Assembly (NCBI RefSeq): GCF_007680605.1
Contig: NZ_VEIO01000001.1
Span: 1,674,001 to 1,738,000, forward strand
DNA: 64,000 bases
Source: Paenibacillus xylanexedens
GTDB lineage: Bacteria > Bacillota > Bacilli > Paenibacillales > Paenibacillaceae
Reading direction: 5' to 3'
A program made the position numbers and the translations under genes. Shown here one piece after another: positions 9,375 through 19,127 of the stretch. Under the pieces are notes generated by a model that did no database searches, was not told where the DNA came from, and saw only the letters and a program-made list of their open reading frames with translations. Position 1 is the first letter of the stretch. Each line of letters opens with the position of its first letter.

Positions 9375-10262
9375 ATGCGAATTATTCGATTTCTGGATGG
9401 AGAACAGAAGTGGCTGGCAGCCGTGACGGATGATGAACAAGCCTATCGTTTGCCACAGACTGATTTCATGACATTGATCTACCAAGCGAGAGAACAGGGC
9501 GTTTCAACAGTCCAACTTGTTGAAAGCGCTTTTAAACCTCTAAACAAACTGACCGACGATTGGACAACCCTGCATATTGTCAATCCCATTGAAGCACCCG
9601 AAGTATGGGCAGCAGGTGTAACTTATCAGCGAAGCCGGGAAGCTCGTAATTATGAAGCAACCGATGGCAAGCTGGATGCGACTACCTTTTACGATAAAGT
9701 TTATGATGCAGAACGTCCGGAAATTTTTTTCAAATCCACAGCTGCACGTACCATTGGACCCAATGAAGCGGTCACGCTCCGCAGTGATTCCACATGGCAG
9801 ATTCCAGAGCCCGAGCTTGGGCTTGTGCTTGCCGCTGATGGCAGCATTGTAGGATACATCGCAGGCAATGACATGAGTTGCCGGGATATCGAAGGGGAGA
9901 ACCCACTGTATCTGCCGCAGGCCAAAATATGGCGCAATTCTTGCTCCATCGGGCCAGCGATCCGGCTAGCGGAAACGGTGCAGAACCCCTATGACCTGAG
10001 CATTATTTGCGAGATCTACCGCAATGGAGAAATCGTCGTAAAAAGTGAAGCCAGCACGAGTGAATTAAACCGCAAGCTGGATGAACTCGTTTCGTTTTTG
10101 GCTAGAGACAACGATTTGTTCGACGGTACGGTACTCCTGACAGGTACAAATATTGTGCCTCCTAATGATTTTACCCTGGAGCCAGAGGATCGCATTGAGA
10201 TTTCAATTAGCGGCATCGGGACACTGATTAATCCCGTTGTTTCAAATGATTCTAACGCGTGA
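9375..10262 (+). CDS. FAH-family 2-keto-3-deoxy-pentonate dehydratase
   Basis: This 295-residue fumarylacetoacetate-hydrolase-fold protein probably converts 2-keto-3-deoxy-xylonate (or -arabinonate) to alpha-ketoglutarate semialdehyde. It carries the metal-binding IPEPELGLVL (about residues 142-151) and the family block GNDMSCRDIEGENPLYLPQA. It resembles the KdaD/KdxD-type dehydratases. AGGAGG precedes the ATG by 9 bases. Its operon partners, a semialdehyde dehydrogenase and a xylonate dehydratase, are the two enzymes that flank this step in the Weimberg pathway. A cre-like site lies inside the gene at 9522. Confidence 0.82.
   Translation: MRIIRFLDGEQKWLAAVTDDEQAYRLPQTDFMTLIYQAREQGVSTVQLVESAFKPLNKLTDDWTTLHIVNPIEAPEVWAAGVTYQRSREARNYEATDGKLDATTFYDKVYDAERPEIFFKSTAARTIGPNEAVTLRSDSTWQIPEPELGLVLAADGSIVGYIAGNDMSCRDIEGENPLYLPQAKIWRNSCSIGPAIRLAETVQNPYDLSIICEIYRNGEIVVKSEASTSELNRKLDELVSFLARDNDLFDGTVLLTGTNIVPPNDFTLEPEDRIEISISGIGTLINPVVSNDSNA
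9522..9535 (+). promoter_or_regulatory. Intragenic cre-like site
   Basis: TGAAAGCGCTTTTA matches the cre consensus TGWAANCGNTNWCA at 13 of 14 positions; only the penultimate C is T. It lies about 150 bases inside the first gene of the pentonate operon, a position where CcpA is known to block elongation in other Bacillales sugar operons. Confidence 0.5.
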
Positions 10263-10310
10263 CAATCCGACAATTGGAACTCGAACCACGAATTAGAGAG
10301 GATGAAAACA

Positions 10311-11777
10311 ATGAGCGCTTTTCAATTAGAGCAGACCTATAACAATTTTATTAACGGAGAATGGGTGAAGGCTTCCAGCGGCAAAACAGAACCTAGTATC
10401 AACCCGGCTAATCGAAATGAAGTGGTGGGGCATGTACCTGCATCTGGCGTGGAAGACCTGAATCAAGCCGTGGCGGCAGCCAAAGCAGCGGCAAAGTCAT
10501 GGCGGAGATTAACTGGCGCTGAACGAGGTAATTTTCTTTTTCAGGCAGCAAACGTACTGGAACGCAGAGCGAATGAAGTCGCGGAAGCGATGACGAGAGA
10601 AATGGGGAAAACGTTCCCTGAAGCCAAAGGAGAAACGATGCGAGGCGTCGCGATCTTGAGATATTACGCAGGTGAAGGCATGCGCAAAACAGGCGATGTC
10701 ATTCCGTCCACGGACAGCGAAGCTTTAATGTTTACAACGCGCGTACCGCTTGGTGTTGTTGGTGTAATCGCACCGTGGAACTTCCCGGTAGCTATTCCGA
10801 TCTGGAAAGCTGCACCTGCGTTGATCTATGGCAACACGGTTGTTCTGAAACCTGCACAGGAGACAGCGGTTACAGCAGCCAAAGTTTTGGAATGTTTCGA
10901 AGAAGCAGGCCTTCCGGCCGGCGTTCTCAATCTGGTGTGCGGTAAAGGCTCGGTGATCGGTTCTGCACTGGCTGAACATGCAGATGTGAACGGAATTACC
11001 TTTACAGGCTCCAATGAAGTGGGCAAAAGGGTCGGTGCTGCTGTACTGGCTCGTGGGGCCAAATATCAGCTTGAAATGGGTGGCAAAAACCCGGTTATCA
11101 TTGCTGCTGATGCTGATCTTGATTTGGCGGTGGAAGGAACGATTAGCGGCGGCCTGAAATCAACGGGTCAGAAATGTACGGCGACCAGCCGTGTCATTAT
11201 TGAACGAAACGTCTATGATGCTTTCAAGGAAAAGCTTCTGGCAAAAGTTGAGGAAATTCGTTTGGGTGATGGTATGTCTGGCGAGAGCTGGATGGGTCCA
11301 TGCGCAAGCGAAGGACAGCTTAATACGGTGCTGAGTTATATTCAAAAAGGACAGGATGAGGGTGCAGTTCTATTAGCCGGAGGAAACAGACCGGACAGCC
11401 CTGAGCTTGCAGAAGGATTTTATGTACAGCCGACGGTATTTGAAGGTGTCGGATCCCACATGTCAATCGCTAGAGAAGAAATATTTGGCCCGGTGCTAGC
11501 CTTAATGCCTGTAGATTCCATTGAAGAAGCTATAGAGCTAGCCAATGATAGTGACTATGGATTAAGTGCTTCGATCTATACGCAAAACGTTGGATCGATG
11601 CTTTCGTTTATTCGTGATATGGACGCTGGACTTGTAAGAATTAATGCGGAAACAGCGGGTGTTGAGCTGCAGGCTCCGTTTGGCGGTATGAAGATGTCCA
11701 GTTCCCATTCCAGAGAGCAAGGTCAGGCTGCTATTGAATTTTTCACCGCAATCAAAACCGTCTTCGTGAAGTCTTAA
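10311..11777 (+). CDS. Aldehyde dehydrogenase, probable alpha-ketoglutarate semialdehyde dehydrogenase
   Basis: This 488-residue NAD(P)-dependent aldehyde dehydrogenase has [20 protein letters not shown] in the nucleotide-binding domain, general base Glu255 in LEMGGKNP and nucleophile Cys289 in [10 protein letters not shown]. In this operon the expected reaction is oxidation of 2,5-dioxopentanoate to alpha-ketoglutarate, the last step of non-phosphorylative pentose breakdown. The frame opens at ATG 10302, but AGAGAGG at 10295-10301 touches that codon and instead fits ATG 10311 with a 9-base spacer. It sits 48 bases after the FAH-fold gene and 18 before the dehydratase. Confidence 0.87.
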   Translation: MSAFQLEQTYNNFINGEWVKASSGKTEPSINPANRNEVVGHVPASGVEDLNQAVAAAKAAAKSWRRLTGAERGNFLFQAANVLERRANEVAEAMTREMGKTFPEAKGETMRGVAILRYYAGEGMRKTGDVIPSTDSEALMFTTRVPLGVVGVIAPWNFPVAIPIWKAAPALIYGNTVVLKPAQETAVTAAKVLECFEEAGLPAGVLNLVCGKGSVIGSALAEHADVNGITFTGSNEVGKRVGAAVLARGAKYQLEMGGKNPVIIAADADLDLAVEGTISGGLKSTGQKCTATSRVIIERNVYDAFKEKLLAKVEEIRLGDGMSGESWMGPCASEGQLNTVLSYIQKGQDEGAVLLAGGNRPDSPELAEGFYVQPTVFEGVGSHMSIAREEIFGPVLALMPVDSIEEAIELANDSDYGLSASIYTQNVGSMLSFIRDMDAGLVRINAETAGVELQAPFGGMKMSSSHSREQGQAAIEFFTAIKTVFVKS

Positions 11778-11795
11778 ACTGCGGGGAGGGATATT

Positions 11796-13856
11796 ATGTA
11801 CGAACAGATTCGATCCATTATGGATGAAAATTCGCCTGATCTGAGTAACAAAGTATCCCAATCAGGGGTAAAGACAACCAATTCCGACGGAATGGCGTTG
11901 GATCGAAGTGAGAAGCAGTCGGGCCTCTTCACGATTCAAGCGCATGCTCCCGGGGTGGAAGGGCGTCTGCCACTAACCGATGATTTGCTGCGAAATGCGC
12001 CAAGCGGCGACTTGTTCGGCATGTCCCAGAATGTTGGCATGGGATGGAAGCCTGGGGAGTTAAACGGCAAACAGTATCTGATTTTAAGTACGCAAGGCGG
12101 TATACGCAATGAGGACGGCAGTCCGACGGCACTCGGTTATCATACGGGGCACTGGGAGGTCGGACTGCTGATGAAAGCGGCGGCAGAAGAATTGTCCAGT
12201 CGCGGCGGAATTCCGTTTGCGGGTTATGTCAGCGACCCCTGCGACGGCAGGTCGCAAGGTACGACCGGTATGTTCGACTCCCTGCCATACCGAAATGATG
12301 CCGCGATGGTGTTTCGCCGATTGATTCGGTCATTGCCGACACGCAAGGGTGTGTTAGGCGTGGCAACATGTGATAAAGGACTGCCAGCGATGATGCTTGC
12401 TCTCGCGGGTATGCCTCAGCTGCCAGGTGTTATTGTTCCTGGCGGTGTTACCCTGCCGCCTACGGATGGAGAAGACGCCGGGAAAATCCAAACGATCGGT
12501 GCAAGGTACTCGAACGGGGAGCTTTCACTGGAGATGGCGTCAGAGTTAGGATGCCGGGCTTGTGCTACCCCGGGCGGAGGCTGTCAGTTTTTGGGGACAG
12601 CTGCTACAGCTCAGGTTGTAGCAGAGGCGATGGGTATGACCGTGCCTCATGCCGCTCTCGCACCGTCCGGGCAACCGATCTGGATCGAGATGGCTCGGCA
12701 ATCTTCGCGTGCCCTGATCCAAATGGAGAGCCAAGGGATCAAAATGGCGGACATTGTGACCGATGCGTCGATTCGTAATGCGATGGTTGTGCATGCGGCC
12801 TTCGGAGGCTCTACTAATCTGCTTCTTCATATTCCTGCCATCGCACACGCGGCTGGTCTAACCTTACCCAATGTACAGGACTGGATTCAGGTCAATAAAC
12901 ATGTTCCAAGACTGGTGAGTGCGCTACCCAATGGCCCCATTTTCTACCCGACCATTCGGGTTTTCCAAGCTGGTGGTGTGCCAGAAGTTATGCTTCACCT
13001 TAGACGACTCGGTTTGTTGGATGAGACCGTGAAGACGGTAACAGGAACATCGCTGAGCCACGTCCTGGATTGGTGGGAAGCATCCGAGCGTCGGCATGTT
13101 ATGCGAAAACAATTGCAAGAAGCGGATGGCATCGATCCGGACAGTGTCATTATGAGTGCGGAACACTCTCAGCGTCTCGGCATTTCCTCTACCGTTACAT
13201 TTCCAACGGGCAACATCGCTCCGGAAGGGTCTGTTATCAAATCAACGTCCATTGACCTGGATGTACTGGATGAGCACGGTGTATACCGTCACCGGGGTAC
13301 GGCCAAGGTATTTACCACGGAACGCGAAGCCATCCGTGCAATCAAAACAGGAGGCATTATTGCGGGTGACATTATTGTCCTGCTTGGACGCGGGCCATCC
13401 GGAACAGGGATGGAGGAAACGTATCAACTCACCTCCGCACTTAAACACCTGTCCTTTGGCAAACATGTTTCGCTCATTACCGATGCCCGTTTCTCCGGTG
13501 TATCTACCGGTGCGTGCATTGGTCATGTTGGCCCCGAAGCGCTGGCCGGAGGCCCGATTGGCAAGCTGCGAAACGGTGATTTGATTGACATTGTGGTGGA
13601 TCGGAACACGCTGGATGGAAGTGTTGATTTTGTCGGAGCGGAAGGGATCGAGGTTTCTCCCGAAGAAGGGGCACTGATCCTTGCACAGCGTCCTTTTCAT
13701 CCAGATATGCGACCGGACCAGGCACTGCCTGATGATACACGCTTGTGGGCAGCGCTACAATCGGTCAGTGGAGGCACCTGGAGAGGGAATGTATACGATG
13801 TTGACCGGATAATAACAGCCCTTGAGGCTGGCAAAAAGGCTCTCGGATGGCAATGA
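11796..13856 (+). CDS. YjhG/YagF-type D-xylonate dehydratase (IlvD/Edd family)
   Basis: This 686-residue enzyme aligns by eye over its length with E. coli YjhG/Yag[56 protein letters not shown] and [20 protein letters not shown] are near identical. Fe-S ligand candidates are Cys149, Cys192 (ATCDKG) and Cys263. It dehydrates D-xylonate to 2-keto-3-deoxy-xylonate. An N-terminal extension of about 30 residues compared with YjhG is present; GGGGAGG at 11783-11789 supports this ATG. A xylonate substrate fits the xylosidase downstream, although related enzymes accept other pentonates. Confidence 0.88.
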   Translation: MYEQIRSIMDENSPDLSNKVSQSGVKTTNSDGMALDRSEKQSGLFTIQAHAPGVEGRLPLTDDLLRNAPSGDLFGMSQNVGMGWKPGELNGKQYLILSTQGGIRNEDGSPTALGYHTGHWEVGLLMKAAAEELSSRGGIPFAGYVSDPCDGRSQGTTGMFDSLPYRNDAAMVFRRLIRSLPTRKGVLGVATCDKGLPAMMLALAGMPQLPGVIVPGGVTLPPTDGEDAGKIQTIGARYSNGELSLEMASELGCRACATPGGGCQFLGTAATAQVVAEAMGMTVPHAALAPSGQPIWIEMARQSSRALIQMESQGIKMADIVTDASIRNAMVVHAAFGGSTNLLLHIPAIAHAAGLTLPNVQDWIQVNKHVPRLVSALPNGPIFYPTIRVFQAGGVPEVMLHLRRLGLLDETVKTVTGTSLSHVLDWWEASERRHVMRKQLQEADGIDPDSVIMSAEHSQRLGISSTVTFPTGNIAPEGSVIKSTSIDLDVLDEHGVYRHRGTAKVFTTEREAIRAIKTGGIIAGDIIVLLGRGPSGTGMEETYQLTSALKHLSFGKHVSLITDARFSGVSTGACIGHVGPEALAGGPIGKLRNGDLIDIVVDRNTLDGSVDFVGAEGIEVSPEEGALILAQRPFHPDMRPDQALPDDTRLWAALQSVSGGTWRGNVYDVDRIITALEAGKKALGWQ

Positions 13857-13945
13857 GGCATCTGAAATCAATGCATTTTTATAGCATGTGCTAACCAGTC
13901 CAGCAATGATTATACCGCCATTACTTTTTACCGGAGGTTGCTTTG

Positions 13946-15538
13946 ATGAATACGACTACAACCATGATTACCAATCCGATTCTCACTGGCTTTCATCCCG
14001 ATCCTTCCATATGCCGGGCAGGAGAAGATTATTATATTGCCACATCCACCTTCGAGTGGTTCCCGGGTGTACGTATTCACCACTCCAGGGATCTGGTTCA
14101 CTGGCGTGCACTACCTTCGCCATTGACGCGACAATCTCAGTTAAACATGGAGGGGAATATCAACTCTGGAGGCGTATGGGCGCCTTGTCTCAGCTATGAT
14201 CAGGGTGTGTTCTATCTGATCTATACGGATGTGAAGAGCAGGATAGGTGCTTTTAAAGATACTCACAACTACCTCGTGACTGCAACGGATATCGAAGGCC
14301 CTTGGTCCGATCCGATCTATCTGAACAGCAGCGGTTTTGACCCTTCATTATTTCATGATGAAGATGGACGCAAATGGCTGGTGAACATGATTTGGGATCA
14401 TCGTAAAGGCAAAAACCACTTTGCGGGTATTGTACTTCAGGAATATTCGGTTCAGGAGCAAAAGTTAGTCGGCTCTGCGATCCATATTTTTAAAGGAACA
14501 GAACTGGGCCTGACAGAGGCACCGCACCTGTATAAACACAACGACTATTATTACTTAGTCACAGCTGAAGGTGGAACAGGTTACGAGCATGCCGTTACAG
14601 TTGCTCGTTCACGTACATTAGAAGGCCCGTATGAAGTTGATCCGACCAATCCGATACTCACCTCACAAGGTAGGACGGATTTGAAACTGCAAAAGGCGGG
14701 GCACGGAAGTCTCGTTGAAACGCAAACGGGCGAGTGGTATATGGCACATCTGGTAGGCAGGCCTGTTCAGGAAAAACATTGTATCCTAGGGCGTGAAACG
14801 GCCCTGCAACGCTGTACGTGGAGTGAGGATGGATGGTTAAGGCTTGCAAGCGGGGATCGATATCCAGAGCTTCAGGTATCCGCACCGAATATCCAACCAC
14901 ATCCGTTTGAACCGATAGCGGAGATAGACCACTTCGATCATGCAGAGCTTGGTAACGACTGGAATACTCTTCGTATCCCGCCGGACGAAACCTGGCTGAC
15001 ACTGAAGGAACGTCCTGGCTATTTACGCTTGTATGGGATGGAATCGATGAGTTCAACGCACAGACAAAGCATGCTTGCTCGCAGACTCCAGACTTTCGCG
15101 TGTGAAGCCGAAACATGCCTTGAATTCGCGCCGGATCATCCACAGCAAATGGCTGGACTAATCCTCTATTACGATACGCGGGATTACCTCTACCTTAGGG
15201 TGACGGATCATGAAGAAAAAGGACTATGCCTTGGCATCCTCCAGTCTAAATACGGAGTGTATGATGAGCTTTTGCAGGAAGACATTCCGCTGCAGGCAGG
15301 CAGCCGAATCCGCTTAAAAGCAGTGGTTCAACATGATCGTGCCTGCTTTTACTATGCGTCAGGAGATCCTGTAGATTCATGGATTCAAATTGGTGACTGG
15401 ACGGATATTACGCATCTATGCGATGAATCCCCGGAATATATCCGGTTCACGGGAACCTATATTGGTCTTTGTGTGCAGGATCTCGGCGGAACCCGCAAAC
15501 ATGCTGACTTTGATTATTTTCGTTATACTACATCATAA
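13946..15538 (+). CDS. xynB: Beta-xylosidase, GH43 (XynB type)
   Basis: This 530-residue cytoplasmic enzyme matches the GH43 beta-xylosidases of about 535 residues. It has base Asp19 in GFHPDPSI, modulator Asp132 in SGFDPSLFHD and acid Glu191 in TEAPHLY, followed by the C-terminal beta-sandwich domain that closes the active site (from about residue 325). It releases xylose from xylo-oligosaccharides. A TTG at 13943 is in frame, but CGGAGG at 13932-13937 fits ATG 13946 with an 8-base spacer. It lies 89 bases after the xylonate dehydratase with no terminator between, so it is probably the last gene of the same operon. Confidence 0.9.
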   Translation: MNTTTTMITNPILTGFHPDPSICRAGEDYYIATSTFEWFPGVRIHHSRDLVHWRALPSPLTRQSQLNMEGNINSGGVWAPCLSYDQGVFYLIYTDVKSRIGAFKDTHNYLVTATDIEGPWSDPIYLNSSGFDPSLFHDEDGRKWLVNMIWDHRKGKNHFAGIVLQEYSVQEQKLVGSAIHIFKGTELGLTEAPHLYKHNDYYYLVTAEGGTGYEHAVTVARSRTLEGPYEVDPTNPILTSQGRTDLKLQKAGHGSLVETQTGEWYMAHLVGRPVQEKHCILGRETALQRCTWSEDGWLRLASGDRYPELQVSAPNIQPHPFEPIAEIDHFDHAELGNDWNTLRIPPDETWLTLKERPGYLRLYGMESMSSTHRQSMLARRLQTFACEAETCLEFAPDHPQQMAGLILYYDTRDYLYLRVTDHEEKGLCLGILQSKYGVYDELLQEDIPLQAGSRIRLKAVVQHDRACFYYASGDPVDSWIQIGDWTDITHLCDESPEYIRFTGTYIGLCVQDLGGTRKHADFDYFRYTTS

Positions 15539-15550
15539 AAATAAAAAAGG

Positions 15551-15582
15551 AGGCTCCTGTTTCTACGGGAGCCTTCTTTAGG
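15551..15582. terminator. Bidirectional terminator
   Basis: GGCTCCTG pairs with CGGGAGCC (one G-T pair) around a short loop. TTCTTT follows on the plus strand and TTTTTTAT on the minus strand, so it can end both the xylosidase operon and the converging monooxygenase gene. Confidence 0.8.
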
Positions 15583-15621
15583 TTGAGCGACAGAAGTTTC
15601 CAGCGGTTAACTGCGTTTTAA

Positions 15622-17190
15622 TTAGTTCGCGTCATAAATCGAATTCAAGTATTGCAGGATCGATGCGCTTTCCTCCATGGAGGAGCGTAGCGCGATGTAG
15701 CCGTCGGGACGAATCAATATAAGTGTTTCGCTTGTAACATCGTACATACGATAGGCATTACCCGCCGTGTCAATGATGCATTCTTCCCCTTCGACATATG
15801 ATGGCACAATGCAATGCATATGGAGTTCATCAAAAGTGAATTCCTGCAAAGAACGGTGATCTGTACGGATTACAAAAGCTAAAAGAGTCCAGTGCGGGCC
15901 ACGCAACAGGTCAAAGACATCTCCTGTGAACTCAGAACCTTGCAGACCCTCTGCATTAGGAGCACGATCTCCAGGCATTGAACGGGTAACATCAGCTTGA
16001 AGAGAGGGGAGGGTAAGAGAACTTGCGCGGTAGGAAATAAGAAGCCCGCTCGTCAGATCATCAGATACGGTGCTCAAGGATTGGGATAATGCTCCTCGTT
16101 CCGTCGCTGTCCCTAAGATGGCTCCCATTTTTTTAGTGCTATCCTCAAGCACCGCTTGAGCCACGGGACGGCGTTCTTCATCATAGGTGTCCAGAAGTGA
16201 GTTGTTCGCTCCGCGTATGACGGCTCCCAGTTTCCATCCTAAGTTGTAGGCGTCCTGCATCCCGGTATTCATGCCTTGCCCTCCGGCTGGTGAGTGAACA
16301 TGCGCGGCGTCGCCGGCGAGAAAAACACGACCATTGCGGTAAGATTCAACCATTCGCACGTTGATCCGGTAAATAGATAGCCAAGAGGCATCCATAAGCC
16401 GAACATGTCCAGCACCTGCACGCCTTTTAAACATATCCTGATATACTTCTAACGACGGCTTTTCGGGTTCCTCGGTCTCTGACGGAATGGTAGCTTGCAG
16501 CTGCCAAATGTCGGATTTCGGTAATGGTGTTACTCCGACCATGCCCTCCGGAGAAGTCCAGATATGGATATGATTGCGATCCAGTCCTTCCAAACGTACA
16601 TCGCCAAGATACCACCGTTCATGATCGTGTGTCTCCCCAACCAACGGAAGATGGATAAACTTGCGAATGCTACTTTTCCCACCATCAGCGCCAACCACAT
16701 AACGGGCATGGATTTGCTCTTTTCCTTCTGGTGTATTGACCGTTACCTGCACACCCTCCGAATCTTGAACAAGTTCTACAGCGTCCATCCCCAACTCAAC
16801 TTTACCGCCAAACCTGGTATATTGGTCGCGTAATGCCTTTTCCACATCAAATTGAGCAATCCAGACCGGTTCAGGATAAGGTGAGCCCAGTTCAGCGCTG
16901 GCCGCAACGGTAATCGAAGACTTAACCAGACTGCTGCCGTCTTCGGTGTAATATCGCACAGGCAAATCAATGACTCCTGTGTCCATGATGTATCGGATGG
17001 CCTCTAAATCATCAGCGACTTCAAGTGATCGGGGCTGAATTCCTTTTGCGCGAGACGCTGTGTTGTATGAGGTGCCTCGCTCAATAATCCGATGGTCTAC
17101 GTTTCGACGGGCAAGGTCGCAAGCTAGTGTAAGTCCTGTTGGTCCGGCCCCGACGATGAGAACATCAACAAAAGACTGCACGGTTTCCAT
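15622..17190 (-). CDS. FAD-dependent aromatic-ring-type monooxygenase
   Basis: This 522-residue class A flavin monooxygenase has the dinucleotide motif GAGPTGLTLACDLARR near residue 15, the DG motif VGADGGKSSIRKF and the FAD ribityl motif GRVFLAGDAAHVHSPAGGQG. A thioredoxin-like C-terminal domain follows. The family hydroxylates phenols, and some members inactivate antibiotics such as rifampicin or tetracycline; the substrate here is unknown. The frame opens at 17211, but AAGGAGG within the first codons fits ATG 17190 (METVQSFVDV) with an 8-base spacer. It is divergent from a TetR gene over a palindrome, as is typical for inducible detoxification. Confidence 0.85.
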   Translation of the reverse strand: METVQSFVDVLIVGAGPTGLTLACDLARRNVDHRIIERGTSYNTASRAKGIQPRSLEVADDLEAIRYIMDTGVIDLPVRYYTEDGSSLVKSSITVAASAELGSPYPEPVWIAQFDVEKALRDQYTRFGGKVELGMDAVELVQDSEGVQVTVNTPEGKEQIHARYVVGADGGKSSIRKFIHLPLVGETHDHERWYLGDVRLEGLDRNHIHIWTSPEGMVGVTPLPKSDIWQLQATIPSETEEPEKPSLEVYQDMFKRRAGAGHVRLMDASWLSIYRINVRMVESYRNGRVFLAGDAAHVHSPAGGQGMNTGMQDAYNLGWKLGAVIRGANNSLLDTYDEERRPVAQAVLEDSTKKMGAILGTATERGALSQSLSTVSDDLTSGLLISYRASSLTLPSLQADVTRSMPGDRAPNAEGLQGSEFTGDVFDLLRGPHWTLLAFVIRTDHRSLQEFTFDELHMHCIVPSYVEGEECIIDTAGNAYRMYDVTSETLILIRPDGYIALRSSMEESASILQYLNSIYDAN

Positions 17191-17235
17191 GAAAGAATCC
17201 TCCTTGGTCATACAATTTTATAGAGTACATTAACT

Positions 17236-17259
17236 AAACTACACCGTGCAGTGTAATTT
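17236..17259. promoter_or_regulatory. Probable TetR operator
   Basis: AAACTACAC (17236-17244) and GTGTAATTT (17251-17259) form an inverted repeat with 8 of 9 paired positions around 6 bases. It lies in the 121-base gap between the divergent monooxygenase and TetR genes and could control both. Confidence 0.65.
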
Positions 17260-17311
17260 GTAAAGTCGAACTTATTTTTGCTAGTATAGATATAGGGGGG
17301 GAAGCTTAAGG

Positions 17312-17971
17312 ATGGATACTACGGAAACAAAAAAAATCCGCAAAGGCTCTTCGGACAAAAGAGTTAAAATTATTACGGCGGCACGAGACCTTTTTTTATC
17401 CGATGGATTTGATCGTTCCAGTGTGGATGCAGTCGCAGCTAGAGCAGGCGTTTCCAAACGGACAGTGTATGATTATTACGGTGACAAACAGAACTTACTG
17501 ATTGCAGTTGTAGAAGAAACCAGTGGGGCCGTTTTGGATATGATCCAACAGGCGATATCTGAATATCTCTCGGAGTTTGACGATCTGGAACAGGCTCTCA
17601 TTTTGTTTTGTGAGCGATTCGTCGCTTCGGCAAACGGTTCTACGGATTATAGCGCTTTGATTCGTCTCATTACGATGGAAGCTGCCAACCTGCCAGTCTC
17701 GTTTTTGGAAAACCTGGATAATGCAACCGAAGAGGGAATTCTCCGGAGGTTCGCTGAGTTTGGACAAAACGGACTGCTTCATGTTCCTGATCCTGAACTG
17801 GCTACGAAACACTTCGCTGCCTTAACATTTTTATTGGTATTTAATCAACCAAAACAAAGTGGGGCTATACAGAATGAACAAACCAAACGGATCATCACGG
17901 AAGGCGTGCGGGCCTTCCTTCGCGCTTATGGACCACAAACCATTCGTCACGAAAATGAAACGATGCACTGA
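17312..17971 (+). CDS. TetR/AcrR-family regulator
   Basis: This 219-residue protein has the N-terminal TetR helix-turn-helix: RVKIITAARDLFLSDGFDRS, then SVDAVAARAGVSKRTVYDYY followed by GDKQNLL, residues about 15-65. The C-terminal ligand domain includes AASANGSTDYSALIRLI-like segments typical of AefR-type regulators. It is divergent from the FAD monooxygenase and probably represses it and itself. The ribosome site is a G-rich run 10-16 bases upstream. Confidence 0.88.
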   Translation: MDTTETKKIRKGSSDKRVKIITAARDLFLSDGFDRSSVDAVAARAGVSKRTVYDYYGDKQNLLIAVVEETSGAVLDMIQQAISEYLSEFDDLEQALILFCERFVASANGSTDYSALIRLITMEAANLPVSFLENLDNATEEGILRRFAEFGQNGLLHVPDPELATKHFAALTFLLVFNQPKQSGAIQNEQTKRIITEGVRAFLRAYGPQTIRHENETMH

Positions 17972-18031
17972 TTATTGTCTTTGCTTCACGATACAGACTA
18001 TTTACGAATAAACTCACTTGGAGTAAAAGTA

Positions 18032-18060
18032 GACCTTCCAACACTTGTTGTTGGAAGGTC
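18032..18060. other. Perfect 12-bp hairpin
   Basis: GACCTTCCAACA (18032-18043) pairs exactly with TGTTGGAAGGTC (18049-18060) around a 5-base loop. No T-run follows on the plus strand, and only TACTTTTA follows on the minus strand. It lies 60 bases after the TetR gene and 64 before the SH3 gene; it could be an imperfect terminator or an operator. Confidence 0.55.
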
Positions 18061-18123
18061 TGTGAAGCATGTGGTGTAAATTTTTGCTGTCGAACACAAA
18101 ACTACATTCTGGAGGGAATACAT

Positions 18124-18477
18124 ATGAAGCAATACAAAGTGATTCACCCGCATCAGTCGAATTATCCAGACCCCATTGTGTTGGCTAAGGGAGATATTGT
18201 GCATTACGGAGAGGAAGATACTGAATTTCCGAACTGGATTTTTTGTGAATCTATAGCGTCTAAAAAGCGTGGATGGGTGCCAAAGCAAATCCTCAGCACA
18301 CCGAATGAAGAACAACAAGCTGAAGTCCAAGAAGACTACTCCGCGCTTGAATTAAATGTGATACCCGGTACTCTTGTGCAGAAAGAGCGTGAGTTAAACG
18401 AATGGAGTTTTGTGCATACGACTGAAGGTGACAAGGGGTGGGTACCCAATAAAGTCATCACCCCAGTAGAACAATAA
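18124..18477 (+). CDS. Tandem SH3-like domain protein
   Basis: This 117-residue cytoplasmic protein has two SH3-like barrels, each ending in a matching signature: KKRGWVPKQIL at about residues 50-60 and GDKGWVPNKVI at about 102-112. There is no signal peptide, so a cell-wall role is unlikely; adaptor-like binding is possible but unproven. GGAGG lies 7 bases before the ATG. It is transcribed alone. Confidence 0.75.
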   Translation: MKQYKVIHPHQSNYPDPIVLAKGDIVHYGEEDTEFPNWIFCESIASKKRGWVPKQILSTPNEEQQAEVQEDYSALELNVIPGTLVQKERELNEWSFVHTTEGDKGWVPNKVITPVEQ

Positions 18478-18524
18478 CCCTCAGACTCTTTTATATATAA
18501 AAAAAGCAATATCTTTATAACAGA

Positions 18525-19088
18525 TTACTGATGCTTGTTTAACCATTCCGATTGCAAAATCGCGTATTGATACTCATCGATCCATTGACCCTTGGACATG
18601 TAATTTTCGAGCAAATGCCCTTCGCGTCTCATCCCTAAACGTTCCAGAACGTGAATAGACTTTGTATTTCGCACATCGGCAAAAGCACTCAATTTATGTT
18701 TGTTCAGTGTACCAAAAACATAATCAAGCAGGGCGCAAAGTGCTTCGTGCATATATCCTTTTCCCTGATGCTCAGGCGCGAGAGTAAATCCAAGCTCGAC
18801 AATTCGAGGATCGGCTCCAAGTGTATGAATCGCACAATCCCCGATGATCTGGTCAGACGTAGCCAAAGCAACGGCATATTGAAACCACGTACCTGGCTGA
18901 TCCGGGGAAGATGCCGATTGACGGCTGACAAATGATTCCGCATCTTGGAGCGTATAATTTTCCCAGGACTGATAACGCGCTACATCCGGATTAGAACGAT
19001 AGTGATAGAATGACTGAACATCCTGCATACCGAACCTTCGAATCACCAGACGCTCCGAATTAGCAAATACATCGTATGATTTCTCCAT
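18525..19088 (-). CDS. GNAT N-acetyltransferase, RimJ/RimL type
   Basis: This 187-residue protein opens with ERLVIRRFGMQDVQSFYHYR. The acetyl-CoA loop lies in ELGFTLAPEHQGKGYMHEAL (about residues 92-111), and the C-terminus contains VRNTKSIHVLERLGMRREGH, the RimJ/L pattern. Family members acetylate ribosomal N-termini, antibiotics or metabolites; the substrate is unknown. It lies 39 bases downstream of the LysR gene on the same strand. Confidence 0.87.
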   Translation of the reverse strand: MEKSYDVFANSERLVIRRFGMQDVQSFYHYRSNPDVARYQSWENYTLQDAESFVSRQSASSPDQPGTWFQYAVALATSDQIIGDCAIHTLGADPRIVELGFTLAPEHQGKGYMHEALCALLDYVFGTLNKHKLSAFADVRNTKSIHVLERLGMRREGHLLENYMSKGQWIDEYQYAILQSEWLNKHQ

Positions 19089-19127
19089 TTAAAAAACCCC
19101 ATTCTTCTCTTTAGATTTTCACTTTTT

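Noticed and set aside
14658..15143. 161-codon antisense frame inside the beta-xylosidase gene
   Set aside because: The sense frame is a full-length GH43 enzyme. The antisense product shows no domain pattern.
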